16,139 nucleotides of DNA from Candidatus Uhrbacteria bacterium (GCA_016866635.1 VGLT01000004.1:1-16139); one strand, 5' to 3'; shown: positions 1-6,054, numbered from the stretch's first letter. Numbers and translations are program-made. The notes: generated by a model not told the origin, from the sequence alone.

Positions 1-263
1 AAAATGAAGGTCAAGAAATTGATATTGCTTGCGCAGAAGCAAACATTTTTAATCAGGAAGAGAAACAGTGGGAGAAAACCGTTTCCAATTTACAAGATAT
101 AAGCATGGTCGAAATATACGGAAAACAAGTACCGATAGAAAAAGTAGATTCTCTCATCAATTATAAAATCAAACTTGGACGTGAGGTTGATATTGAAGAC
201 GTGAAGCAATTATCAGAGATTAAAAAGAAAATGGCGGAAAAGCATCCGGGTTTGATAAAATAG
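1..263 (+). CDS. Nucleotidyltransferase-like protein, C-terminal end (5' partial)
   Basis: The frame is open from the left edge (codons in phase from base 3) to TAG at 261-263, giving about 86 residues of a gene that begins outside the window. The tail contains a stretch reading VPIEKVDSLINYKIKLGREV and then DIEDVKQL. This resembles the end of small nucleotidyltransferase-fold proteins (AbiEii-like or minimal nucleotidyltransferases), where a 'lidyK..lGR.kDi.Di..L' segment follows the catalytic fold. The catalytic GS and DxD motifs would lie upstream and cannot be seen, so the family call rests on the tail alone. The last codons overlap the promoter of the next gene. The following pyrophosphohydrolase body lies in the same reading frame beyond the TAG. 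Confidence 0.5.
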   Translation, partial: NEGQEIDIACAEANIFNQEEKQWEKTVSNLQDISMVEIYGKQVPIEKVDSLINYKIKLGREVDIEDVKQLSEIKKKMAEKHPGLIK

Positions 264-267
264 AAAG
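253..267 (+). promoter_or_regulatory. Extended -10 promoter placing +1 on the ATG at 268 (leaderless)
   Basis: TG at 253-254, one base, then TAAAAT at 256-261 (5 of 6 matches to TATAAT), then the six bases AGAAAG and ATG at 268. With the usual six-base discriminator, transcription would start on the A of the ATG. No convincing -35 hexamer is present, as is common for extended -10 promoters. The promoter lies inside the end of the upstream gene. The same geometry occurs at three other genes in this window. Confidence 0.6.
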
Positions 268-572
268 ATGAAAAATACCATAAACTCGTTCGAGACAAAA
301 TTCCTCAAATATTAGATGCAAAGGGCGTGTTGTATGAAATGCACGTAGCCTCGCCAGAGGAGTACAAAGATGAACTGATAAAAAAATTAAGCGAGGAAAT
401 AAAGGAGTTTACGGATGATTCCAGTGTAGAAGAGTTGGCAGATATCATAGAAGTGACAGAAGCGCTCAAAAAATTGTCGGAGTACACGAACACGGAGATT
501 GTTCGAATGAAGAAGAGAGAAGAAGGGGGGGGTTTTGATCAAAGAATAATCTTAAAAGGAGAGAAAAGCTAG
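268..572 (+). CDS. MazG-like NTP pyrophosphohydrolase (phosphoribosyl-ATP pyrophosphohydrolase-like), frameshifted right after the start codon
   Basis: The body, in the frame that ends at TAG 570-572, reads YHKLVRDKIPQIL near its start. It continues with the EExxE..D helices (LIKKLSEEIKEF, then VEELADIIEV) and ends with a GGGFDQRIIL tail. This matches the roughly 100-residue all-alpha NTP pyrophosphohydrolase group that begins 'M-K-K-Y-x-K-LVRDKIP'. These enzymes hydrolyse nucleoside triphosphates to monophosphates and PPi using Mg2+ held by the EExxE and ExxD acidic residues. The only ATG with the expected position and promoter is at 268, but it is out of phase with the body. Six A residues after the ATG would restore MKKYHKLVRDK, and only five are present (271-275). 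In-frame alternatives are the GTG at 327, which would cut off the LVRDKIP segment, or readthrough of the in-frame TAG at 261. A recent mutation and a homopolymer sequencing error are both possible. Confidence 0.72.
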
Positions 573-573
573 C

Positions 574-579
574 GAGGAG
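574..579 (+). promoter_or_regulatory. Shine-Dalgarno site for the Nudix remnant
   Basis: GAGGAG at 574-579 lies eight bases before ATG 588. This is one of only two clear Shine-Dalgarno sites in the window, and it supports 588 rather than the in-frame ATG at 624. The spacing suggests co-transcription and separate initiation just after the pyrophosphohydrolase stop at 570-572. Confidence 0.55.
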
Positions 580-587
580 CGTAAAAA

Positions 588-892
588 ATGGTAGATTTTG
601 ATGAGATAGTTAAAATAAAATTTATGAAAAAACAATTAACCCTTTGCATTCCCGTGAAGGACGGAAAAATTCTTCTTGGTATGAAAAAAAGGGGGTTTGG
701 AGCCGGTCGATGGAATGGTTCTCTTTTGATCTTATCCCCTTTTCCCAGATGTGGTCGGACGATGAGTATTGGTATCCTCTCTTTTTAGGTGATAAATTAT
801 TTAGAGGTGCTTTTCTATTTGATAAACCATCGGATGTAGAATATTCAGCCAGAATTATCACTAAGGAATTACATGTCGTTAAAAACCTGTAA
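588..892 (+). pseudogene. MTH1/MutT-type Nudix hydrolase with internal deletion removing the Nudix box
   Basis: The first part (frame of ATG 588, or ATG 624) reads LTLCIPVKDGKILLGMKKRG and then FGAGRWNG, the hallmark N-terminal segment of MTH1-like 8-oxo-(d)GTP diphosphatases. At about 711-721 the frame breaks. The family's C-terminal segment resumes in the next frame as WFSFDLIPFSQMW, SDDEYWYPLFL and FRGAFLFDK, ending at TAA 890-892. In the family about 70 residues lie between GRWNG and the W-F-x-x-D-x-IPF motif, including the catalytic Nudix helix (GX5EX7REUXEEXGU). All of that is missing here. The bases AATGGT could belong to either side, which suggests deletion between short direct repeats. 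The product cannot be an active Nudix enzyme. An assembly collapse is possible but less likely given the clean junction. Confidence 0.87.
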
Positions 893-960
893 AACTTCGC
901 TCATGGGAACCCCAACAGAAAACAGACACGTTCTGTCAAGATGCTGGTATCCCGATCTAA

Positions 961-995
961 TTCATAAAGTGGTGGAGAAATGCTAAAATAGCTTT
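961..995 (+). promoter_or_regulatory. Extended -10 promoter with leaderless GTG start at 996
   Basis: TTCATA at 961-966 (4 of 6 matches to TTGACA), a 17-base spacer, TAAAAT at 984-989 preceded by TGC (extended -10), then six bases AGCTTT and GTG at 996. Predicted +1 falls on the G of the start codon. There is no Shine-Dalgarno sequence upstream of 996, as expected for a leaderless message. It would drive the small-membrane-protein, thioredoxin and ccdA operon. Confidence 0.65.
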
Positions 996-1214
996 GTGTC
1001 AAAATCCAAAATCACCCTACCCTATTTGGCAAAAAATATCTCCATTGTCATTGGACTTGTACTCATTTGGCGCGGTATCTGGTATATTTTGGACTGGTTC
1101 GATAAACAGCTTTTTGATGGCAGTCACGCTTGGACTGCGTTCGGTGGTATTGTGATTGGTCTCATCATTCTTTATTTGCCTGACAAGGATTTAAAGGAGA
1201 TCGAAAAATTATAA
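996..1214 (+). CDS. Small two-TM membrane protein, conserved hypothetical
   Basis: 72 residues. A short polar N-terminus is followed by a first hydrophobic helix (about residues 13-32, containing IGLVLIWRGIWYILDWF). A short loop with the motif FDGSHAWTAFGG leads to a second helix (about 47-61) and a charged end (LPDKDLKEIEKL). From memory, small proteins of this layout (IWRGiWY..LD, a G-x-H loop, a PDKDL tail) recur in Patescibacteria, but no function is known to me. The GTG start is supported by the promoter geometry just upstream rather than by a ribosome binding site. It is the first gene of a tight operon leading into thioredoxin and a CcdA-like protein, so a role in envelope thiol chemistry is possible but unproven. 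Confidence 0.72.
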   Translation: MSKSKITLPYLAKNISIVIGLVLIWRGIWYILDWFDKQLFDGSHAWTAFGGIVIGLIILYLPDKDLKEIEKL

Positions 1215-1235
1215 GCAAAAAATAAAACAACGCCT

Positions 1236-1424
1236 ATGATCATAAAAATTGTTTTCTGGCTATTGTTGGTCGATAGTATTATCGCTAATGCCATTGCCTG
1301 GTCAAACAAGAGAGATTATTTTAATAAATACAGATTCTTCAAAAGATATGTACCTATAACAAAGGGGTGGACAGTCTGGTATTTATTGTTGACGCTCTTT
1401 ATCGGATATCTGATTTATTTTTAA
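1236..1424 (+). CDS. Small two-TM membrane protein, conserved hypothetical
   Basis: 62 residues. The N-terminal helix (about residues 2-21, IIKIVFWLLLVDSIIANAIA) is followed by a basic, aromatic loop (KRDYFNKYRFFKRYVP) and a second helix (about 42-61, WTVWYLLLTLFIGYLIYF). The positively charged loop between two short helices suggests a hairpin with the loop in the cytoplasm. It begins 21 bases after the preceding stop and ends seven bases before the thioredoxin start, so it belongs to the same transcription unit. No domain family is recognised. The pairing with another two-TM micro-protein and an extracytoplasmic thioredoxin is the only functional hint. Confidence 0.7.
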   Translation: MIIKIVFWLLLVDSIIANAIAWSNKRDYFNKYRFFKRYVPITKGWTVWYLLLTLFIGYLIYF

Positions 1425-1431
1425 ACATCTA

Positions 1432-1983
1432 ATGTATCCATCTATGAAAAATATTGGGATCATCATCGGCATTATCGTGATCGCAGGGATAGCGTTTTTT
1501 ACTCTCTCTCCTAATAAAACGGAGAAAAGTCAGGAAATGATCAATAAGCCACCGGAGGTAAAAAAAGAGATGCCCGCCACGGAAGTGAGTAGTACGGCCC
1601 CAGCTCCAGAAGTAAAAGCACCGGAGAAAAATGTAAAGAGCGAACCAGCAGAAGTGAAGCAAGCGGAAGTGAAAGCAGGATCCTATGTAGGCTACGCCGC
1701 AGAGAAAATCGCACTAGCGGCGACGGGCAAGGTGGTACTATTCTTCCACGCACCATGGTGTCCATCCTGTCGAGCGCTCAACGGAGATATAGAAAAAAAT
1801 GTGAGCACAATTCCTGCCGGAGTAACCATTCTTAAAACCGACTATGACAAAGAAACGGATTTGAAGAAAAAGTATGGTGTTACTTCTCAACACACCTTGG
1901 TTCAAGTAGACAAAGATGGCAATCTCATTAAAAAGTGGAGTGGCGGTTCAAAACTAGAAAATCTCCTCTCGCAGATTCAGTAA
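1432..1983 (+). CDS. Membrane-anchored thioredoxin-like protein (extracytoplasmic thiol-disulfide oxidoreductase)
   Basis: 183 residues. An N-terminal signal anchor (about 6-24) is followed by a low-complexity linker rich in P, E, V and K (about 28-82, repeated PEVK and AEVK steps) and a thioredoxin fold (about 84-183). The active site is WCPSC, with Cys110 and Cys113. The position that is normally the conserved cis-proline before Thr is histidine (TSQHTLV, His154). Start may be ATG 1432 or ATG 1444; the latter gives the more typical MKN-hydrophobic anchor. One base separates its stop from the CcdA-like gene, a strong sign of a working pair: CcdA passes electrons from cytoplasmic thioredoxin to an outside thioredoxin that reduces disulfides in exported proteins. 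The substrate is not evident. Confidence 0.9.
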   Translation: MYPSMKNIGIIIGIIVIAGIAFFTLSPNKTEKSQEMINKPPEVKKEMPATEVSSTAPAPEVKAPEKNVKSEPAEVKQAEVKAGSYVGYAAEKIALAATGKVVLFFHAPWCPSCRALNGDIEKNVSTIPAGVTILKTDYDKETDLKKKYGVTSQHTLVQVDKDGNLIKKWSGGSKLENLLSQIQ

Positions 1984-1984
1984 T

Positions 1985-2725
1985 ATGATTTTCTTTTTGA
2001 TAGCGGTTCTTGCGGGAATACTCACGGTGCTTGCGCCATGTATTTTGCCGCTTCTCCCTATCATCATCGGCTCTTCGGAGACAAGTGAGCGTCGTGTATC
2101 GCGGCGCTCACTTGTGGTCGTGGGCTCACTCTCTGTTTCCGTGGTCCTATTTACCCTTCTTCTGAAAGCATCAACGCTTTTGATTACTATTCCCCAGACG
2201 TTTTGGAACGTATTTTCAGGGACGATTATCGTCCTTGTGGGACTTGCCATTCTCTTTCCTTCCGTTTGGTCTCGCATCCCCTTTGTACAGAAACTCAGCA
2301 CCTTAGGAAACAGGGCGGTAAGTTCTGGGTATCAAAAAAAGAGTTATTCCGGTGATGCGCTGATTGGCCTTGCACTTGGACCCGTGTTTACGACATGCTC
2401 CCCTACGTATCTGTTTATCATCGCAACGATTCTTCCGGCTGGATTTTTGCTAGGATTCATTTATCTCCTTGGGTTTACGATTGGACTTGCGATCTCCCTC
2501 CTGCTCATTGCGTATTTTGGTGGACAGCTAGTGAAAAAGATCACAAGTCACATGGGAGCAACCACTCGTGTCAAACAAATATTTGCAGGATTGATCATTC
2601 TCGTCGGTATCGCTATTTTGACCGGTTACGACAAAAAGCTTGAAACAGCAATCTTGGATTCGGGCTACGGAGCGACGATTCATTTTGAGGAGTCGCTAAT
2701 AGAACGCTTTGCTCCAAAAAACTGA
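1985..2725 (+). CDS. CcdA/DsbD-family transmembrane thiol-electron transporter
   Basis: 246 residues with six predicted membrane helices. It carries the two family motifs, APCILPLLPIIIG near the N-terminus (Cys19) and GPVFTTCSPTYLFI at the start of the fourth helix (Cys138). These paired membrane cysteines carry reducing equivalents from cytoplasmic thioredoxin across the membrane. The length matches stand-alone CcdA rather than the longer DsbD. The loop between helices 1 and 2 (SETSERRVSRRS) is strongly basic, placing it in the cytoplasm. It starts one base after the thioredoxin stop. The coding sequence of this loop carries a perfect 11-base inverted repeat (2081-2115). A C-terminal tail of about 30 residues beyond the last helix is polar and not part of the core domain. 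Confidence 0.9.
   Translation: MIFFLIAVLAGILTVLAPCILPLLPIIIGSSETSERRVSRRSLVVVGSLSVSVVLFTLLLKASTLLITIPQTFWNVFSGTIIVLVGLAILFPSVWSRIPFVQKLSTLGNRAVSSGYQKKSYSGDALIGLALGPVFTTCSPTYLFIIATILPAGFLLGFIYLLGFTIGLAISLLLIAYFGGQLVKKITSHMGATTRVKQIFAGLIILVGIAILTGYDKKLETAILDSGYGATIHFEESLIERFAPKN
2081..2115. repeat. Perfect 11-bp inverted repeat inside the ccdA-like gene
   Basis: ACAAGTGAGCG at 2081-2091 is the exact reverse complement of CGCTCACTTGT at 2105-2115, with a 13-base loop between. It could form a stable mRNA hairpin about 100 bases into the gene. It encodes the cytoplasmic loop after the first helix. There is no T-run after it, so it is not a standard terminator. Confidence 0.8.
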
Positions 2726-2732
2726 TAGGCAT

Positions 2733-2852
2733 ATGAAAAAATTAATGACCGGCAATCTTTTTGTTTTTTATGATGCCCAGGACAGCGGATGCGAGTCTGA
2801 AGCGCTAGAAGACAGTCTTCTGCTTGTCGTACGTTATCCTTCCAAACCCTAG
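2733..2852 (+). CDS. Possible 39-residue small protein, unknown (doubtful)
   Basis: ATG at 2733 opens seven bases after the ccdA-like stop (2723-2725) and runs to TAG 2850-2852. It begins MKKLMTGNLFVFYD and continues with an acidic segment. The spacing fits a last gene of the operon, and its end lies just seven bases from the end of the convergent comF. No family is recognised, there is no strong ribosome binding site, and part of it overlaps a short hairpin-forming sequence. It could equally be untranslated 3' sequence. Confidence 0.27.
   Translation: MKKLMTGNLFVFYDAQDSGCESEALEDSLLLVVRYPSKP
2801..2825. terminator. Possible hairpin between convergent operons (weak)
   Basis: AGAAGAC at 2807-2813 pairs with GTCTTCT at 2815-2821, and outer bases AAGC/GCTT extend the stem across a three-base bulge. 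It is the only notable dyad between the plus-strand ccdA operon and the minus-strand comF operon. It is not followed by a T-run on either strand, and the central loop is too tight for the full stem, so terminator function is speculative. Confidence 0.2.
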
Positions 2853-2859
2853 GTGCATG

Positions 2860-3504
2860 CTACGTTCCTCTGGCAAAGACGAATACGTGGATATCCTGTA
2901 TCCCCTTTTCCTGCAGTGCTCTTGCCGCCTCTTGTATCGTGGATCCCGTTGTCAAAATATCGTCCACAAGTAACACCGGTGTCGTGACACACTTCTTCGC
3001 GACAAACGTATTTTTCATGTTGGCCTGACGCCGCTCATCGGCGGGGAGCGCGGCTTGCGCGGTGACCTGCTTTACTCGCTCTAAAAGCTCATCACGCGTT
3101 CCCCATGGAACGAGAATTTCTCGCACCACATCTGCGCAAACAGCAGCGTGATCAAATCCCCTTTCTCTCACATGACGCTGGTCCGTTGGAACGGGGGTAA
3201 TCGTCATGGACGATTCCCTTGCCCATGGCCACGGTGACACATATTCGTGACGAAATCGCTTCAGGATCGCTCCCAATACCTCTCGCAAACAATAGGCAGA
3301 TCGATATTTAAATGTTGTAAGCACACGACGCAGGATTGGGTTTGCGTAGTGACCGCAAACCGTTACCGACGAGAAACCCTGGAGCTTCTCCGTTTTTTGC
3401 TCAACATAAATACTCGCGAGACAATCTTCGCACAACCATTCACCCGCCTTCTGACAACTTACACAAGTGGGTGGGTACAAGACATCTAAAATGTGTTGAA
3501 GCAT
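2860..3504 (-). CDS. comF: ComF family protein (phosphoribosyltransferase-fold, competence-associated)
   Basis: 214 residues from ATG 3504. An N-terminal zinc-binding module has two CxxC pairs (Cys14, Cys17, Cys25, Cys28) in the context YPPTCVSCQKAGEWLCEDC. The phosphoribosyltransferase fold follows, with the PVP segment (104-106), RERGFDHA (113-120; RGFNQA in most members) and the PRPP loop VLLVDDILTTGST (177-189). The start is chosen at 3504 because it overlaps the upstream stop as TAATG and gives the standard ComF N-terminus. An upstream in-frame ATG at 3546 would add 14 residues that overlap the neighbour. ComF proteins are needed for DNA uptake in transformable bacteria, acting in the cytoplasm next to the uptake channel. 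Here it is the last gene of a type IV secretion-like operon. Confidence 0.93.
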   Translation of the reverse strand: MLQHILDVLYPPTCVSCQKAGEWLCEDCLASIYVEQKTEKLQGFSSVTVCGHYANPILRRVLTTFKYRSAYCLREVLGAILKRFRHEYVSPWPWARESSMTITPVPTDQRHVRERGFDHAAVCADVVREILVPWGTRDELLERVKQVTAQAALPADERRQANMKNTFVAKKCVTTPVLLVDDILTTGSTIQEAARALQEKGIQDIHVFVFARGT

Positions 3505-4100
3505 TACAACGTGATCGGTTTCGCAGACACACGCGAAACGACCCACGTTTTATCCTGCCATTGCAGGGTCATGTCAACTTCTGCGTATTGCACTTCTGTG
3601 TTTGCTCCATCCTCAATGGTTTGCTGAACCTGAACCGTCAACTGAACCTCGGTCTTGGCTCCTAGAGGAAGAGGTGATGTAATTTTAGATGTCAATGCAC
3701 GCGAGGTCTGCCCCCAGCTCGGGCCAATGGCTGGATGCGCGGCGATCAGCTTCTTTCTCTCACCTTCTAAAAAGGCCTGCACCGCTGGTTGTGCGTTTAC
3801 ATAGACGCTTTTCATCCCCATAAATTCATCGAGACTTGCATAGCTCATCATACGCGCGGCAAAATCACTCGCTTGACGCTTAAGACGATCCTGGAGCTCG
3901 CGTTCACTCTGAGGAATAGCGGGAACTGAGGCTGTAGAGGTCGGATTGGGTTCAGGAGATGTCCGAATCGTTGGCGAAGGCTGAATGGGAGGCGGCTGCT
4001 GTGTTGATCTCCGATTGCCTAAAAACAACCAAACAAGTACCGCGAGGATCAAGAGAGCCCCGATGGCGACGAGCAAGATGGCGATAGTTCTTCGTTGCAT
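3504..4100 (-). CDS. Bitopic membrane protein with VirB8/TcpC-like C-terminal domain (tentative)
   Basis: 198 residues. A short basic N-terminus (MQRRT) and one membrane helix (about 6-28) are followed by a Pro/Ser/Thr-rich stalk (about 32-64). The C-terminal domain of about 130 residues ends in alternating beta segments (TEVQLTVQVQQTI, then VQYAEVDMTLQWQDKTWVVS). The bitopic layout, the NTF2-like feel of the end and the position beside VirB4 suggest the VirB8/TcpC scaffold role of type IV secretion systems. I see no diagnostic motif, so this is inference from shape and context. The stop overlaps the comF start by one base (TAATG), which should couple their translation. A heptamer repeat array fills the gap to the upstream virB4. 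Confidence 0.55.
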   Translation of the reverse strand: MQRRTIAILLVAIGALLILAVLVWLFLGNRRSTQQPPPIQPSPTIRTSPEPNPTSTASVPAIPQSERELQDRLKRQASDFAARMMSYASLDEFMGMKSVYVNAQPAVQAFLEGERKKLIAAHPAIGPSWGQTSRALTSKITSPLPLGAKTEVQLTVQVQQTIEDGANTEVQYAEVDMTLQWQDKTWVVSRVSAKPITL

Positions 4101-4107
4101 AACCTAC

Positions 4108-4135
4108 ATGCTAAATGCTTTATGCTAAATGCTAC
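4108..4135. repeat. Degenerate heptamer tandem array, four units (28 bp)
   Basis: Four consecutive 7-base units start at 4108, 4115, 4122 and 4129. Units 1 and 3 are ATGCTAA, unit 2 ends in TTT instead of TAA, and unit 4 ends in TAC. On the minus strand the array begins at the TAG stop codon of virB4 (4132-4134) and ends seven bases before the next gene's ATG (4100), so it fills the gene junction almost exactly. Confidence 0.85.
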
Positions 4136-6036
4136 CCAGCCTTTTCCTTCTGCGCTTCCGCAAAGGCTTTCTTTTCCGCTTCAATTTTCAAAAGCTGTTG
4201 GGGATTTGTGGTCACGATCTGATCCTCTGTATACGATGCCACAACTTGAATCGCCGCATGTTTTGCTCCCGCAAAGAAAATTCCCTCCCCTACCCCGGAT
4301 TCAAGAAGCAAATATTTCTCTGATTGGGTGAGCAAAAAGGTTCGCGCAATGAGATCGATGGCCGCTGGAGATTGTTTGAGCAATAGTTGCATCGAGCTGT
4401 TGGTCACAATAGCCTGACCATAAGGTGAGGTCAAAAAATCATTGACGTCTTGTGTAATGGTTGTAATGCCTAAGAAATATTTACGACAGCGCTTGACGAG
4501 TGCAAAGATGAATTTGGCTGAATCTTCTGACTGCATCAACCACCACGCTTCGTCAATGACAAGAATGCGTTTTTTGCGCTCAGAGCGCACCACGTTCCAA
4601 ATATAATTTACAATGGTGTAGATCGCCATGGGACGTAGCTCATCCTCCAAATCACGTACAGAGAAAATCACCAATTGATTATTCATCTGCACCGTGGTGG
4701 GCGAATTGAGCAATCCTGAAAAGGTCCCTTCCGTGTATTTCTTGAGCTTTACAATCAGCTCAGCCGTGCCCTCCATCCCCTCTAAGATATCTTGAAAATC
4801 TTGGAGAATCGGTGGCTCAAGCGTTGTGATATCTGCACCTGGCACAATATCTTTTTTGGCAAATGTTTCCAGCAGCGCTCGATCTAAAATGGAATCTTCT
4901 GCCGTGGTAATCTTGCCCAACATCAAACGCAGCAACCCTTTAATCGTGATGACCGCGCTCCGAATCAGGTCCTCTACCTGATAGGACTCGCTTGATGGTC
5001 TGGGTAAATCAAACGGATTAATTTTTGATCTTGAAGATAGCGAGATATTAATATAGGTGCCGCCGACCGCATCGGACAAATGTTTATATTCCATTTCTGG
5101 ATCGATCACGATGACATCCACACCCAACATCATTGATCGGATTACCTCGAGCTTAATCGTATAGCTTTTTCCGGCACCGGAGGTGGCAAAAATAACTGCG
5201 TTCGCGTTTTGCAAAGAAAAACGGTCAAACAAAATCAAAGAATTGTTGTGACGATTGACTCCATAGAGAATGCCATTGTCGCTGGTGAGCTCTGCAGAGG
5301 TGAATGGAAAGGACGAAGCGATCGGCGACGTACTCATGTTAAACGTGATCTGCAATTCGTCGTTTCCAACAGGGAGCGTTGAATTGAACCCTTGTTCCGC
5401 CTGGAAGTATGCGCGCCGCGTGTAGATCAACATGGCGGCAAAGGTGCTCTCCACATTTGCGGTAATGCGCTCGAGTTCATCCTTATCCGATGAATAAAAG
5501 GTGCAATAAAAAGCGAACTGGTAAAAATGTTCGATCCCTTGCGTGAGATCATCGCGTAATTGCTCGATATCGCGTAGAGCCGTCTCCGCAATTGGATCAC
5601 GTGGCTTGCCCGTTTGCGCATTCCCAGAGATTTCTGCCTCCAAAATACCCACTTTTTTCTTGAGTTGCTTCAAAATAATATCCGCTTTGATCGGATAGAA
5701 AAACATGGCAATATCTAATTGCGCACTCAAATTAATAATGGGCGAGGCCCATCCGACAGAGACATACCGGGGATAGGTCACGACAAACAGTGTGCGGCAA
5801 TAGATATCGCCCAAACGAACAAAGGAAGGCTCTACCTTCATCGAGGCTGGCGCGATCAAATCCTTGATGCTCGCAACGCCTTTTCGATAGACGCGCTCTT
5901 CTTCCAGCGCCACTCTTTGTGTCTCCTGTTGTTGTTTGAGCTCTGTCTTACTCAGCCCTTTCTTTAACTTAACACCCTCTGCCAGAACAGCAGAGGCATC
6001 AATTCCTTCTTTTTTTTCCTGAGGTTCAAAGGCCAT
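4132..6036 (-). CDS. virB4: VirB4/TraC-family type IV secretion ATPase
   Basis: 634 residues. The N-terminal region (about 50-250) matches the VirB4/TraC N-domain layout, with a long coiled segment around 120-170. The C-terminal ATPase domain has Walker A ATSGAGKS (284-291), an IDPEMEY segment (311-317), Walker B RILVIDEAWWLM (490-501) and a downstream ITQD motif (527-530). VirB4 proteins are hexameric cytoplasmic motors at the base of type IV secretion and conjugation machines that power substrate movement and pilus assembly. The start at 6036 is fixed by an extended -10 promoter whose predicted +1 is this ATG. The gene lies 18 bases after the TraC-N gene and has its own promoter inside the operon. 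The N-terminal about 45 residues are charged (E/K/Q-rich) and look unstructured. Confidence 0.94.
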   Translation of the reverse strand: MAFEPQEKKEGIDASAVLAEGVKLKKGLSKTELKQQQETQRVALEEERVYRKGVASIKDLIAPASMKVEPSFVRLGDIYCRTLFVVTYPRYVSVGWASPIINLSAQLDIAMFFYPIKADIILKQLKKKVGILEAEISGNAQTGKPRDPIAETALRDIEQLRDDLTQGIEHFYQFAFYCTFYSSDKDELERITANVESTFAAMLIYTRRAYFQAEQGFNSTLPVGNDELQITFNMSTSPIASSFPFTSAELTSDNGILYGVNRHNNSLILFDRFSLQNANAVIFATSGAGKSYTIKLEVIRSMMLGVDVIVIDPEMEYKHLSDAVGGTYINISLSSRSKINPFDLPRPSSESYQVEDLIRSAVITIKGLLRLMLGKITTAEDSILDRALLETFAKKDIVPGADITTLEPPILQDFQDILEGMEGTAELIVKLKKYTEGTFSGLLNSPTTVQMNNQLVIFSVRDLEDELRPMAIYTIVNYIWNVVRSERKKRILVIDEAWWLMQSEDSAKFIFALVKRCRKYFLGITTITQDVNDFLTSPYGQAIVTNSSMQLLLKQSPAAIDLIARTFLLTQSEKYLLLESGVGEGIFFAGAKHAAIQVVASYTEDQIVTTNPQQLLKIEAEKKAFAEAQKEKAG

Positions 6037-6051
6037 GGATTTATTATATCA
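6037..6051 (-). promoter_or_regulatory. Internal extended -10 promoter with leaderless virB4 start
   Basis: On the minus strand, TG (6051-6050), one base, perfect TATAAT (6048-6043), six bases AAATCC, then ATG at 6036. Predicted +1 is the A of the ATG. No good -35 hexamer was found at 16-18 bases. The site occupies the 18-base gap between the TraC-N gene and virB4, suggesting virB4, the VirB8-like gene and comF can be transcribed separately from the upstream genes. Confidence 0.65.
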
Positions 6052-6054
6052 TGC

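Noticed and set aside
911..932. Short dyad ACAGAA...TTCTGT as a terminator for the upstream genes
   Set aside because: Only six base pairs, a ten-base loop and no T-run follow. It is well within chance expectation.
903..986. 27-codon ORF between the Nudix remnant and the first small membrane protein
   Set aside because: It has no ribosome binding site or family match and overlaps the promoter of the next gene. It could be a remnant of a lost gene, but nothing shows translation.
1..1000. Integrated mobile element or genomic island at the left end
   Set aside because: Several damaged small genes suggest decay, but no transposase, integrase, attachment repeat or tRNA is visible, so an element cannot be supported.
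3504..3546. Upstream in-frame ATG 3546 for ComF
   Set aside because: It would extend ComF 14 residues into the preceding gene and away from the family's standard MLxHILDxLxPPxC start, while the TAATG overlap at 3504 is a typical coupling signal.
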